Assembly: GCF_009495755.1 (NCBI RefSeq)
Contig: NZ_WIBJ01000015.1
Coordinates: 94,495 to 158,494 of the forward strand
Length of the DNA stretch: 64,000 nt
Reading direction: 5' to 3'
Origin: Flavobacterium sp. LMO8
GTDB lineage: Bacteria; Bacteroidota; Bacteroidia; Flavobacteriales; Flavobacteriaceae
Positions 25,202-34,166 of this stretch are shown one piece after another. The position numbers and the translations under genes were made by a program. The first letter of the stretch is position 1. Each line of letters starts with the position of its first letter. Below the pieces are notes generated by a model. That model was given only the letters and a program-made list of their open reading frames with translations, searched no databases and was not told the origin of the DNA.

Positions 25202-25644
25202 CATTAACTGATAATAATATTAATTACATAGCTACAAATTTAGAGTTCTATGAGATAAAAGATGTTGATTTAAAAGAAGATTTAATGGATCATATTTGCA
25301 CTCATATTGAATGCTATAATGGAACTGATTTCGAAAAAGCGTATCAAGAAGCCATTGAAAATCTAGGTGGATATGCTTCATTTCAACTCATGCAAAAAGA
25401 GATAAACGAAAAAAAATTGATTCAATCATTCTTAGCTAGAAAACGAGCATTTTATTTACTATCAACTTTTAACATAATGTTATTGGCATTGGGATTCTTA
25501 TTCAAACTAAACCAATGGCCTTACTCGAGTATTCTCTTAGCTTCTGGATTTGGACTATTAATTTTTATCATCATTCCATTTGCATTATATAACAAATACA
25601 AACATTCAACACAAAAATTAATTTTATTAAACAAAAAATTATGA
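25198..25644 (+). CDS. HAAS-type membrane protein of the PadR operon
   Basis: The 148-residue protein has an N-terminal helical part (about 10-75: KEDLMDHICTHIE, YQEAIENLGG) like the HAAS domain that accompanies PadR regulators, followed by two membrane segments (about 84-103 and 110-132). HAAS proteins are thought to be membrane partners or sensors acting with PadR. Its start overlaps the padR stop by 4 bases (ATGA), and its stop overlaps the next gene the same way. Confidence 0.75.
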   Translation: MTLTDNNINYIATNLEFYEIKDVDLKEDLMDHICTHIECYNGTDFEKAYQEAIENLGGYASFQLMQKEINEKKLIQSFLARKRAFYLLSTFNIMLLALGFLFKLNQWPYSSILLASGFGLLIFIIIPFALYNKYKHSTQKLILLNKKL

Positions 25645-25817
25645 CAAAATCGTTTTACATCTTGGCTTTTTTAACCACATTTATTCTTGGAATTGGCGCT
25701 ATGTTTGAATTTTTAGTTTGGCCATTTCGGGGAATGATAGTTTTTGCTGGCTTCTTACTATTAAATTTCGGATTAGTTCCAACTTACTTTTATCAGAAAT
25801 ATAAATCAGCTAAATGA
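25641..25817 (+). CDS. Small two-segment membrane protein (58 aa)
   Basis: A 58-codon frame from ATG at 25641 to TGA at 25815 begins MTKSFYILAFLTTFILGIGA and contains two hydrophobic segments (about 5-25 and 31-49). It overlaps the gene on either side by ATGA, so coupled translation supports it as a real gene despite its size. The GAMFEFLVWPF turn resembles the FKLNQWPY loop between membrane segments of the preceding HAAS-type protein, so it may be a short relative of that protein's membrane part. Function unknown. Confidence 0.75.
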   Translation: MTKSFYILAFLTTFILGIGAMFEFLVWPFRGMIVFAGFLLLNFGLVPTYFYQKYKSAK

Positions 25818-27457
25818 TGATTCGTGTCGTACTATTACTATTTGCTTTTTTAGCTTCTTATTTAATTCATGGACAAGAAATCCAAACGAAGAAAATTGAT
25901 GAGCTATTACAATCATTTGAAAAGCCAAATTCTCCTGGATTAAGTATCGGAATTGTTCAGAATGGCAAAATAGTTTATTCCAAAGGAATTGGATTAGCTT
26001 CGGTTGAAGGCAACACAAAAAACAATTCAAAAACAGTATTTAGTATTGCTTCAATTGCGAAACAATTTACGGCATCTTGCATTTGGATTCTGGTACAAGA
26101 AAAGAAACTTTCCTTAGAAGATGACATAAGGAAATATCTTCCTGAAATGCCAAATTATGGAACGCCAATAAAAATAAAACATTTGCTAAATCACACGAGC
26201 GGTATAAGAAATTATCACGCCATAATGGATTTACAAGGTTTTGATTATGATGCAGAATATTATAACAATGAAACCGTTTTGCAACTTGCTTCAAAACAAA
26301 GAGGTTTAAACAACAAACCTGGAGAAAAAGTGCTTTATAGTAATACAAACTATAACTTGCTAACTACGATTATCGAACGTATTTCGGGTAAAAACCTTAA
26401 TGAATTTGCAACAGAAAAACTATTCAAGCCTTTGCAAATGAATTCAAGTTGTTTTAAAGTTTCTAATAAACAAATTATCAAAAACAAAGCCATTGGACAT
26501 CAATTATCAAGTGGTGAATACATTACAAATGCCAGTATACAAGAAAGTTATGGTGCTGGAAGCATGGCTTCAACTGTGGAAGATTTAGTAAAATGGATTA
26601 GTGTTTTAAATGGAACGTATTCAGAATTCAAATCGCTTTCAAATTTTTTAATTCAATGTGAGAAATTAGAAAATGGCGAAAAAGCAAAATACGCACGTGG
26701 TGTAATGGTTGATGATTATAAAGGATTTACAACCATTAGTCATAGTGGATATGGCTGGGGAGGCCAATCGCAATTGATTACCATTCCTGAAAAGAAACTT
26801 GGAATCATCATAATGACCAATTTAGAATCTATAAATCCAACACCTATTTCCTATGAAATATTAGATTTATTTCTTCCTAAAACTAAAGCTATAAAAGAAA
26901 AATCAGCTAAAAAGTATAAAGAAAAATCAAAAGCTTTTAATTCTTTCGTAGGGCAATACAAGGAAATTAATAGTGACATGAAAATGGAAATTCTAGTTGA
27001 AAATGATACTCTAAAATCTAAAGGAGCAAGAGCCAAAAAACCTACTGCCTTAATTGGATTTGAAAAAAATAAATTCCATAGAATAAATAGTGAAAGTGTT
27101 AAGTATGATTTTACGAAAAACGAAAAACACGATTTGGTAATCACTTTTGGCGGCACTCCATTTTATTTTAAAAGAGCCATCTTTATCGATTCTAAAACAG
27201 TTAATGTTAAAGAATTTGTTGGAAAATATTATTCTGAAGAATTAGATGTTGTTTATGAGTTTTTTGAAACAGATGATAAATTATATTTAAAATATAAAAA
27301 TCATGATAAAATAGCACTAGAAACAGTTCAAAAAGATGAATTTGGAAATAATGACCGAACCTTATATTATTTCACTAGAAATTCAAAAAATAAAATTCAA
27401 AAAATGCTTTTATCTTGCGATGGTTCAATCTCTGAAATTGAATTTGTAAAACAATGA
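25814..27457 (+). CDS. Serine hydrolase of the beta-lactamase / class C family
   Basis: The 547-residue exported enzyme has a signal peptide (LLFAFLASYLIHGQE) and a penicillin-binding-like domain (about 20-360). Its three catalytic motifs are SxxK in SIASIAKQF, YxN in YSNTNYN and HxG in HSGYGWGG. The C-terminal 170 residues form a beta-rich extension (FVGQYKEI, FVGKYYSEELDVVYEF), the two-repeat layout seen in Bacteroidota members. Likely substrates are peptidoglycan peptides or D-amino-acid peptides or esters; true beta-lactamase activity is not implied. It is last in the PadR operon, coupled by ATGA to the small membrane protein, and ends at a terminator. Confidence 0.88.
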   Translation: MMIRVVLLLFAFLASYLIHGQEIQTKKIDELLQSFEKPNSPGLSIGIVQNGKIVYSKGIGLASVEGNTKNNSKTVFSIASIAKQFTASCIWILVQEKKLSLEDDIRKYLPEMPNYGTPIKIKHLLNHTSGIRNYHAIMDLQGFDYDAEYYNNETVLQLASKQRGLNNKPGEKVLYSNTNYNLLTTIIERISGKNLNEFATEKLFKPLQMNSSCFKVSNKQIIKNKAIGHQLSSGEYITNASIQESYGAGSMASTVEDLVKWISVLNGTYSEFKSLSNFLIQCEKLENGEKAKYARGVMVDDYKGFTTISHSGYGWGGQSQLITIPEKKLGIIIMTNLESINPTPISYEILDLFLPKTKAIKEKSAKKYKEKSKAFNSFVGQYKEINSDMKMEILVENDTLKSKGARAKKPTALIGFEKNKFHRINSESVKYDFTKNEKHDLVITFGGTPFYFKRAIFIDSKTVNVKEFVGKYYSEELDVVYEFFETDDKLYLKYKNHDKIALETVQKDEFGNNDRTLYYFTRNSKNKIQKMLLSCDGSISEIEFVKQ

Positions 27458-27482
27458 AAAAACCGCCCAAAAGGCGGCTTTC
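27458..27482 (+). terminator. Terminator of the PadR operon
   Basis: AACCGCC pairs with GGCGG(C)TT around CAAAA and is followed by CTTT. It lies directly after the stop at 27457. Confidence 0.75.
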
Positions 27483-27490
27483 ATGTCCAT

Positions 27491-27515
27491 AGATTGCTTC
27501 GTTCCTCGCAATGAC
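27491..27515 (+). repeat. Hairpin repeat P27
   Basis: AGATTGCTTCGTTCCTCGCA continues as ATGACA. The stem pairs ATTGC with GCAAT, and an outer ATGTC (27483-27487) pairs with GACAT. The AGAT...TGACA frame is that of the other P repeats, but the stem is of the GCAAT type known from dispersed repeats in many bacteria. Confidence 0.65.
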
Positions 27516-27519
27516 ATAT

Positions 27520-28836
27520 CTACAAATCAAATCCCATATTTACCCCTAATTTATCGGCGATAATACGAGCAATTTTCGTTTTTAATTCTGGTATTCTAAT
27601 ACTATTGGTTACTTCACTTGTGAAAGCATACATCAACAAAGCTTTTGCTTCTTTTTTAGGAATTCCACGTTGTTGCATGTAGAACATCGCGCTTTCGTCT
27701 AACTGTCCAATCGTACAACCGTGTGAACATTTTACATCATCGGCAAAAATTTCCAATTGTGGTTTTGCGTTGATAGTAGCTTTATCGCCAATTAAAATAT
27801 TGTTGTTTTGTTGGAATGCATCGGTTTTTTGCGCTTCTTTTTCTACGAAGATTTTTCCATTGAAAACACCAGTTGAACTATCGTGTAAAATCGTTTTATA
27901 GTTTTGGTGGCTTTCGCAATTTGGTGTTGCGTGTTGCACTAACGTATAATGATCTACGTGTTGTTTATCGCCAATAATGGTAATTCCTTTCAAGGTTGAA
28001 TCAATTCTTTCACCTTGATGATAGAAATTCAAGTTGTTTCTTGTGATGTTTCCGCCAAACGAAAACGTATGTACCGCTACTCTACTCTCTTGCTTTTGCG
28101 CAATGTAAGTGTTGTCAATCAAATTGGCAGTTTGCTCATCGTTTTGAACTTTGTAATAATCAACAATAGCACGTTTTTGAGCGAAAATCTCGGTAACCGA
28201 ATTGGTCAATACTGGATTACTGTTCAAACTTTGATGACGCTCTACAATTTGCACATGAGCGTTTTCACCTACAATAATTAAGTTTCGAGGTTGTACCATC
28301 AAAGCCGCTTCATTTCCTGTTGAGAAATTGATGATTTCAATTGGTTTATCTACTACTTTACTTTTCGGAATGTTGATATAAGCGCCTTCCAATGAAAATG
28401 CAGTATTCAAAGACGTTAAACTATCTTCTTTATTTGCAATTTGATTGAAATACGTATCCACAATCATTTTGTATTTAGGTTTTGTCAATGCCGAAGACAT
28501 CAAACAAACATCTAAACCATCATGTGTAGTAGAAGACAAAAACGAACTGAAAATTCCGTCGATGAAAACTACTTTATACGTATCTATTTCATGTAAGAAA
28601 TACTTTTTTACGTCTTTAAATTCAATCGCATTTTCTTTCTTTGGGAAAACCGAGAAATCATTTTTTAAAATCGAATTTAACGACGTGTATTTCCAAGCTT
28701 CCTCTTTTTTAGTCGGAAAACCTTTACTCTCGAAATTTTTTATGGCGTGACTTCTTAACTCATGAAGTTCAGAATGTGTATCAATCTTTTCTTCAAAAGC
28801 CATGAAAGAAGCCAATAATTTATCTTTCAACTCCAT
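27520..28836 (-). CDS. sufD: Fe-S cluster assembly protein SufD
   Basis: The 438-residue protein is a SufB/SufD-family beta-helix scaffold subunit. Visible landmarks are GAYINIPKSKVVDKPIEI, the FFSFGG-like HTFSFGGNITRNN, and the C-terminal DDVKCSHGCTIGQLD. It pairs with SufB and binds the SufC ATPase to assemble clusters. It starts one base after the sufC stop and ends the sufABCD part of the locus; hairpin P27 lies directly downstream. Confidence 0.95.
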   Translation of the reverse strand: MELKDKLLASFMAFEEKIDTHSELHELRSHAIKNFESKGFPTKKEEAWKYTSLNSILKNDFSVFPKKENAIEFKDVKKYFLHEIDTYKVVFIDGIFSSFLSSTTHDGLDVCLMSSALTKPKYKMIVDTYFNQIANKEDSLTSLNTAFSLEGAYINIPKSKVVDKPIEIINFSTGNEAALMVQPRNLIIVGENAHVQIVERHQSLNSNPVLTNSVTEIFAQKRAIVDYYKVQNDEQTANLIDNTYIAQKQESRVAVHTFSFGGNITRNNLNFYHQGERIDSTLKGITIIGDKQHVDHYTLVQHATPNCESHQNYKTILHDSSTGVFNGKIFVEKEAQKTDAFQQNNNILIGDKATINAKPQLEIFADDVKCSHGCTIGQLDESAMFYMQQRGIPKKEAKALLMYAFTSEVTNSIRIPELKTKIARIIADKLGVNMGFDL

Positions 28837-28837
28837 T

Positions 28838-29590
28838 TTATACTGCTTGTTCGTTTTTAATCCAGTCGTATCCTTTTTCTTCTAGTTCTAAAGCTAAATC
28901 AGCTCCACCAGTTTTTACGATTTTTCCGTCCATTAAAACGTGAACAAAATCTGGAACGATATAATCTAACAAACGTTGGTAATGTGTAATCACTAAAACA
29001 GCATTGTTTTCGTTTTTTAATTTATTAACTCCGTTTGCAACAATACGTAAAGCATCGATATCTAAACCTGAATCGGTTTCGTCCAAAATTGCGATTTTTG
29101 GTTCTAACATTGCCATTTGAAAAATCTCATTACGTTTCTTTTCACCACCCGAAAAACCTTCGTTTAACGAACGCGACAAGAATTTTCTGTCCATTTCCAA
29201 TAATTCTGATTTTTCACGAATTAACTTCAACATTTCATTCGCTGGCATTTCCTCTTTTCCGTTGGCTTTTCTGCTTTCGTTGATTGCCGTTTTGATGAAA
29301 TTCGTTACCGAAACTCCTGGAATTTCCACTGGATATTGAAACGATAAGAAAACACCTTTGTGCGCTCTTTCTTCTGGTGCTAATTCTGAGATTTCTTCAC
29401 CGTCTAAAAAGATTTCGCCTTGAGAAACTTCATAGTTTTCGTTTCCAGCAATGATAGAAGATAAGGTAGATTTTCCGGCACCGTTTGGTCCCATAATCGC
29501 ATGAACTTCTCCTGCTTTAATTTCAAGGTTGATTCCTTTTAATATGTCTTTGTCTTCTACCGAAGCGTGTAAATTTTTTATTTGTAACAT
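28838..29590 (-). CDS. sufC: Fe-S cluster assembly ATPase SufC
   Basis: The 250-residue ABC-type ATPase has Walker [10 protein letters not shown], the signature FSGGEKKR, Walker [13 protein letters not shown] and the switch His in VITHYQR. SufC forms the soluble SufBC2D complex and powers scaffold rearrangement. It lies 36 bases after sufB and is tightly coupled to sufD. Confidence 0.97.
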   Translation of the reverse strand: MLQIKNLHASVEDKDILKGINLEIKAGEVHAIMGPNGAGKSTLSSIIAGNENYEVSQGEIFLDGEEISELAPEERAHKGVFLSFQYPVEIPGVSVTNFIKTAINESRKANGKEEMPANEMLKLIREKSELLEMDRKFLSRSLNEGFSGGEKKRNEIFQMAMLEPKIAILDETDSGLDIDALRIVANGVNKLKNENNAVLVITHYQRLLDYIVPDFVHVLMDGKIVKTGGADLALELEEKGYDWIKNEQAV

Positions 29591-29626
29591 TTTGTAAATG
29601 TGTTATTTATTCTAATTTATGATTGA

Positions 29627-31075
29627 TTATCCTACAGAGCCTTCTAACGAAATTTCCAATAATTTTTGGGCTTCCACTGCAAATTCCATTGGTAATTTAT
29701 TCAATACTTCTTTACTGAATCCGTTTACGATTAAGGCTATGGCTTTTTCGGTTGGAATGCCACGTTGGTTACAATAAAACACTTGGTCTTCTCCAATTTT
29801 TGAAGTCGTAGCTTCGTGTTCGATTTTTGCCGAAGCATTTTTGCTTTCGATATATGGAAACGTGTGTGCACCACAATTATTCCCCATTAAAAGCGAATCA
29901 CATTGAGAGAAGTTACGCGCGTTTTCAGCTCTTGCTCCTATTTGCACTAATCCTCTATAACTATTTTGTGATTTTCCTGCAGAAATTCCTTTGGAAATAA
30001 TCGTCGATTTGGAATTTTTACCCAAGTGAATCATTTTCGTTCCAGTATCGGCTTGTTGGAAATTATTAGTAACGGCGATTGAGTAAAATTCACCAATTGA
30101 ATTATCACCTTTTAAAACAACCGATGGATATTTCCAAGTTACAGCCGAACCCGTTTCTACTTGTGTCCATGAAATTTTAGCGTTTTTCTCGCACAAACCT
30201 CTTTTGGTTACAAAGTTATAAACGCCACCTTTTCCTTCTTTGTTTCCTGGATACCAGTTTTGAACCGTTGAATATTTAATTTCGGCATCATCCATTGCAA
30301 TTAATTCTACAACAGCTGCATGCAATTGATTTTCATCACGACTTGGAGCCGTACAACCTTCTAAATAAGAAACATAACTTCCTTCATCGGCAATTAGTAA
30401 CGTTCTTTCAAACTGACCTGTGCCTCCTTGATTGATTCGGAAATAGGTTGATAATTCCATAGGACAACGAACGCCTTTTGGAATGTAACAGAAACTTCCG
30501 TCAGAGAAAACCGCAGAATTTAAAGCCGCATAAAAATTATCTTTCTGGGGAACAATGGTTCCTAAATATTTTTGAACTAATTCAGGATGTTCTTTAATTG
30601 CTTCCGAAATCGAACAGAAAATAATGCCTTTTTCGTTTAATGTTTTCTTAAAAGTAGTTGCTACAGAAACCGAATCTACCACGATATCAATCGCTACATT
30701 GTTCATTTTCTTTTGTTCATCAACCGAAATTCCTAACTTTTTGTACATCGCCAAAAGTTCTGGGTCAACATCTTCTAGTTTTTTATTCGGATCGGCTTTT
30801 TTAGGTGCCGAATAATATGAAATCGCTTGAAAATCTGGTTTTTCATAATGCACGTTTGCCCATTCTGGCTCAATCATTTCTTGCCAAGCACGAAAAGCTT
30901 CTAAACGCCATTCTGTCATCCATTCTGGCTCTTCTTTTTTCTTTGAAATCGCACGAACAATGTCTTCATTTAACCCAATAGGAAACGTTTCCGAGTCCAA
31001 TTCGGTATAAAATCCGTATTCGTATTCTTTATTTTCTAATTCGACTTTTAAGTCGTCCTCAGTATATTTACTCAT
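29627..31075 (-). CDS. sufB: Fe-S cluster assembly protein SufB
   Basis: A 482-residue scaffold protein with the expected landmarks: [41 protein letters not shown], and the cluster-site region [21 protein letters not shown] place the start at the ATG at 31075 (MSKYTEDD), which gives the usual length. Extending the frame to 31147 would overlap the sufA coding end with non-homologous sequence. It follows sufA by about 10 bases. Confidence 0.96.
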   Translation of the reverse strand: MSKYTEDDLKVELENKEYEYGFYTELDSETFPIGLNEDIVRAISKKKEEPEWMTEWRLEAFRAWQEMIEPEWANVHYEKPDFQAISYYSAPKKADPNKKLEDVDPELLAMYKKLGISVDEQKKMNNVAIDIVVDSVSVATTFKKTLNEKGIIFCSISEAIKEHPELVQKYLGTIVPQKDNFYAALNSAVFSDGSFCYIPKGVRCPMELSTYFRINQGGTGQFERTLLIADEGSYVSYLEGCTAPSRDENQLHAAVVELIAMDDAEIKYSTVQNWYPGNKEGKGGVYNFVTKRGLCEKNAKISWTQVETGSAVTWKYPSVVLKGDNSIGEFYSIAVTNNFQQADTGTKMIHLGKNSKSTIISKGISAGKSQNSYRGLVQIGARAENARNFSQCDSLLMGNNCGAHTFPYIESKNASAKIEHEATTSKIGEDQVFYCNQRGIPTEKAIALIVNGFSKEVLNKLPMEFAVEAQKLLEISLEGSVG

Positions 31076-31085
31076 ATTTTTTGAT

Positions 31086-31415
31086 TTATAGAGAGAAACT
31101 CTCTCCACATCCACACGTTCTTTGTGCATTTGGATTGTTAAAAACAAATCCTTTTCCGTTTAAACCACCCGAAAACTCTAATATTGTTCCTGCCAAATAA
31201 AGAAAACTCTTTTTCTCAACAGCAATTTTTACATTATTATCTTCAAATATTTTATCGTTTTCTCCTATTTCTTTGTCGAATTTTAAATCATAAGACAAAC
31301 CCGAGCAACCACCACTTTTTACGCCTACTCGCACGTAATCTTTGGCTGCATCAAAACCATCTTCTTGCATCATGCTGATGATTTTTTTACTTGCTGTATC
31401 AGATACTTTAATCAT
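31086..31415 (-). CDS. sufA: A-type Fe-S carrier (SufA/IscA/HesB family)
   Basis: The 109-residue protein has the three conserved Cys of A-type carriers: one in [11 protein letters not shown] (near residue 36) and two in CGCGESF at the C-terminus. It carries clusters from the SufBCD scaffold to apoproteins. It is the first gene of the suf locus and lies about 30 bases downstream of a well-formed promoter (31446-31475). Confidence 0.93.
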   Translation of the reverse strand: MIKVSDTASKKIISMMQEDGFDAAKDYVRVGVKSGGCSGLSYDLKFDKEIGENDKIFEDNNVKIAVEKKSFLYLAGTILEFSGGLNGKGFVFNNPNAQRTCGCGESFSL

Positions 31416-31445
31416 TTCTTATTTTGATTTTGTCTAAATTAACTG

Positions 31446-31475
31446 CAAAGATAAGCCTTAAATTGCTTTTTACAA
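31446..31475 (-). promoter_or_regulatory. Promoter of the suf operon
   Basis: On the minus strand TTG (31473-31475), a 19-base spacer and TATCTTTG (31446-31453): both elements at ideal spacing. The predicted leader before the sufA ATG (31415) is about 25 bases. No clear Fe-S regulator (IscR-like) box was recognised. Confidence 0.75.
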
Positions 31476-31559
31476 GAGTTGCTAACATTTTTATAACTTA
31501 TCGATTCATAGTTTCTATTTATAGTATTTTTTGTAATTTGGCTGAAAATTGTTTTGACC

Positions 31560-32420
31560 ATGAAAATACATCCTATTGAAGCCGGAAATTTTAAATTAGA
31601 TGGTGGCGCCATGTTTGGTGTAGTGCCTAAAACCATTTGGAATAAAACCAATCCAGCCGACGAAAATAATTTGATTGATATTGCTGCAAGATGCTTATTA
31701 ATTGAAGATGGAAACCGATTGACGTTGATTGATACCGGAATGGGAAATAAACAATCGGAGAAATTCTTTGGATATTATTCACTTTGGGGTGATCTCTCTT
31801 TAGATAAATCATTAAAAAATGCTGGTTTTCATCGCGATGATATTACAGATGTGTTCATGACGCATTTGCATTTTGACCATTGTGGTGGAAGTGTAAACTG
31901 GAACAAAGATAAAACGGGTTACGAAGTCGCTTTTAAAAATGCAAAATTTTGGACGAATGACAATCATTGGGAGTGGGCAACAAAACCAAATGCTCGTGAA
32001 AAAGCATCATTTCTGCATGAAAATTTAATCCCAATGCAAGAAAGTGGACAATTACAATTTATCAATCGCCCGAATAGTGATTTTGGTTTTTCAAGCGAAT
32101 TAGGGTTTGATATTTTCTACGCTGATGGTCATACAGAAAAACAAATGTTACCTCACATCAACTACAACGGAAAAACCATTGTTTTTTGTGCCGATATGCT
32201 CCCAACTGCAGGCCATATTCCAATACCTTATGTAACAGGGTACGACACAAGACCATTATTATCAATGGATGAAAAACAAATATTTTTAAACAACGCTGCA
32301 GACAATAATTATTATTTATGGCTAGAACACGATGCTCACAATCAAATTATAACAGTTCAGCATACCGAAAAAGGAGTTCGATTAAAAGAAATTTTCAAAT
32401 GTGAAGACATTTTAAAATAA
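31560..32420 (+). CDS. Metallo-beta-lactamase fold hydrolase (lactonase-like)
   Basis: A 286-residue MBL-fold enzyme with the dinuclear metal motif THLHFDHCGG and downstream ligands in YADGHTEKQM, FCADMLPTAGH and LEHDAH. The layout is that of quorum-quenching lactonases such as AttM/AiiA, but many relatives have other substrates. No signal peptide is visible. I choose the ATG at 31560; a TTG two codons upstream (31554) is also in frame. The gene is divergent from sufA. Confidence 0.85.
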   Translation: MKIHPIEAGNFKLDGGAMFGVVPKTIWNKTNPADENNLIDIAARCLLIEDGNRLTLIDTGMGNKQSEKFFGYYSLWGDLSLDKSLKNAGFHRDDITDVFMTHLHFDHCGGSVNWNKDKTGYEVAFKNAKFWTNDNHWEWATKPNAREKASFLHENLIPMQESGQLQFINRPNSDFGFSSELGFDIFYADGHTEKQMLPHINYNGKTIVFCADMLPTAGHIPIPYVTGYDTRPLLSMDEKQIFLNNAADNNYYLWLEHDAHNQIITVQHTEKGVRLKEIFKCEDILK

Positions 32421-32493
32421 AGTTAAAAACAACTATAACTGTAACAAATACAAAACACTTCAGTCCAATAACTGAAATTAATTAATTGAGAAT

Positions 32494-34089
32494 ATGAAGA
32501 AAATTTTTAGACCACTGTATTTAAGCTTAGCTTTAGGACTTGTTTTAGCAAGTTGTGGATCGCAAAAAATGGTATCAACTCCGGTTGAAAATATTGATAA
32601 TTTACCTTTAAAAACAACTACTGTTGCTGAAAATGATTTGCAACGCTGGAGTCATTTAGACTTAGTAAAAGATACGCTTCCTGGAATGAGTGTAGACAAA
32701 GCTCACAAAGAATTACTAAAAGGCAAAAAAGGACAAAAAGTTATCGTAGGAATAGTAGATTCGGGTGTAGACATCAACCACGAAGATTTAAAAGCGGTGA
32801 TTTGGACCAATCCAAAAGAAATTGCTGGAAATAAAATTGACGATGACAAAAACGGCTACATTGACGATATGCACGGATGGAATTTCTTAGGAAACGCAGT
32901 TCATGAGCAATTAGAAATGACACGTATTGTTAAAAAAGGTCCTGGAACTCCAGATTATGATAAAGCGAAAGCAAAATTAGAAGAAGAATTAAAAGGACTT
33001 ACACCTCAAAAACAACAATTAGATTTTATTCTAAATGCTGAAAAACAATTAGCTACTTACTTCAAGAAAAGTAATTTTACTTTAGAGGAAGTTAAAGCAA
33101 TTCCAGCAACTGAAACATCTTTGGCTCAACCAAAAGCTGTTTTTATGCAAGTTTTAAGTACTACTTCAAAACCAGATTTCGACAAACAAATTGAAGAATT
33201 CAAGGATTATATTTATGGTCAAATGAACTACAATTTAAATGTAGAATTTGATGGTAGAAAAATTGTAGGTGACAATCCAAACGATTTAAAAGACACCAAA
33301 TACGGTAACAATAACGTAGTTGGTCCAGAGCCAAAAGAAGCAAAACACGGAACACACGTTGCAGGAATTGTAGCTCAAGTTAGAGGCAACAATAAAGGTG
33401 GAGATGGTGTTACAAACAACGCTCAAATAATGGCAATTAGAGCTGTTCCAAATGGTGATGAATATGATAAAGATATCGCTTTAGGAATTCGTTATGCAGT
33501 AGATAATGGTGCAAAAGTAATCAACGGTTCTTTTGGAAAATATTTTTCTCAAAACAAAGAATGGGTTATCGATGCTATCAAATATGCAGAATCGAAAGAC
33601 GTATTAGTAGTTATCGCTGCTGGTAACGAATCATACGATTTAGATGTTACGAACAAATATCCTAACGATACCTATGACAACTTTCCAGAGTATGCTAAAA
33701 ATGTTCTAATTATCGGAGCTTTAGCGCCAACTTATGGAAGCAAAATGGTAGCTGATTTTTCTAATTACGGAAAAAACAATGTTGATATTTTTGCACCAGG
33801 AGAAAAAATTTATGCTACTACTCCATTAAACACTTACGAATATTTACAAGGAACTTCAATGGCTTCACCTAACGTAGCTGGTGTAGCAACATTAATTCGT
33901 TCTTACTATCCAAGTTTAACTGCGGTTCAAGTAAAACAAATTATTATGGAAAGTGGTACTCCGTTGAAAAACACAGTAACGATTGGAGAAGACAAACACA
34001 AAGCTAATTTTGCTGACGCTTCAAAATCAGGTAGAATCGTAAATGCATACAATGCATTGCTATTAGCTGAAAAAATGGCGAAAAAATAA
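32494..34089 (+). CDS. Subtilisin-family (S8) peptidase, lipoprotein
   Basis: The 531-residue protein has a type II signal peptide with lipobox LASC (Cys 21) and a subtilase domain with catalytic D89 (IVDSGVDINHED), H285 (HGTHVAG), oxyanion N378 (AAGNES) and S455 (GTSMASPNVAG). The spacing between D and H is about 196 residues, against a few dozen in typical subtilisins. The excess is a charged, helical insertion (about 130-280). No acidic export signal follows the Cys, so it may face the periplasm. It is followed by a terminator at 34115. Confidence 0.92.
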   Translation: MKKIFRPLYLSLALGLVLASCGSQKMVSTPVENIDNLPLKTTTVAENDLQRWSHLDLVKDTLPGMSVDKAHKELLKGKKGQKVIVGIVDSGVDINHEDLKAVIWTNPKEIAGNKIDDDKNGYIDDMHGWNFLGNAVHEQLEMTRIVKKGPGTPDYDKAKAKLEEELKGLTPQKQQLDFILNAEKQLATYFKKSNFTLEEVKAIPATETSLAQPKAVFMQVLSTTSKPDFDKQIEEFKDYIYGQMNYNLNVEFDGRKIVGDNPNDLKDTKYGNNNVVGPEPKEAKHGTHVAGIVAQVRGNNKGGDGVTNNAQIMAIRAVPNGDEYDKDIALGIRYAVDNGAKVINGSFGKYFSQNKEWVIDAIKYAESKDVLVVIAAGNESYDLDVTNKYPNDTYDNFPEYAKNVLIIGALAPTYGSKMVADFSNYGKNNVDIFAPGEKIYATTPLNTYEYLQGTSMASPNVAGVATLIRSYYPSLTAVQVKQIIMESGTPLKNTVTIGEDKHKANFADASKSGRIVNAYNALLLAEKMAKK

Positions 34090-34114
34090 AAATTTCACTA
34101 CTTTAGTAAAAACC

Positions 34115-34152
34115 AAAACCTACAGGTTGTCAAATTCTTGTAGGTTTTTCTT
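34115..34152 (+). terminator. Terminator of the subtilase gene
   Basis: AAAACCTACA pairs with TGTAGGTTTT around a 14-base loop, followed by TTTC. Confidence 0.8.
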
Positions 34153-34166
34153 TTAAAAATTGATTT

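Noticed and set aside
31076..31147. N-terminal extension of sufB overlapping sufA
   Set aside because: The extra 24 residues do not fit the SufB family and would overlap the conserved Cys codons of sufA.
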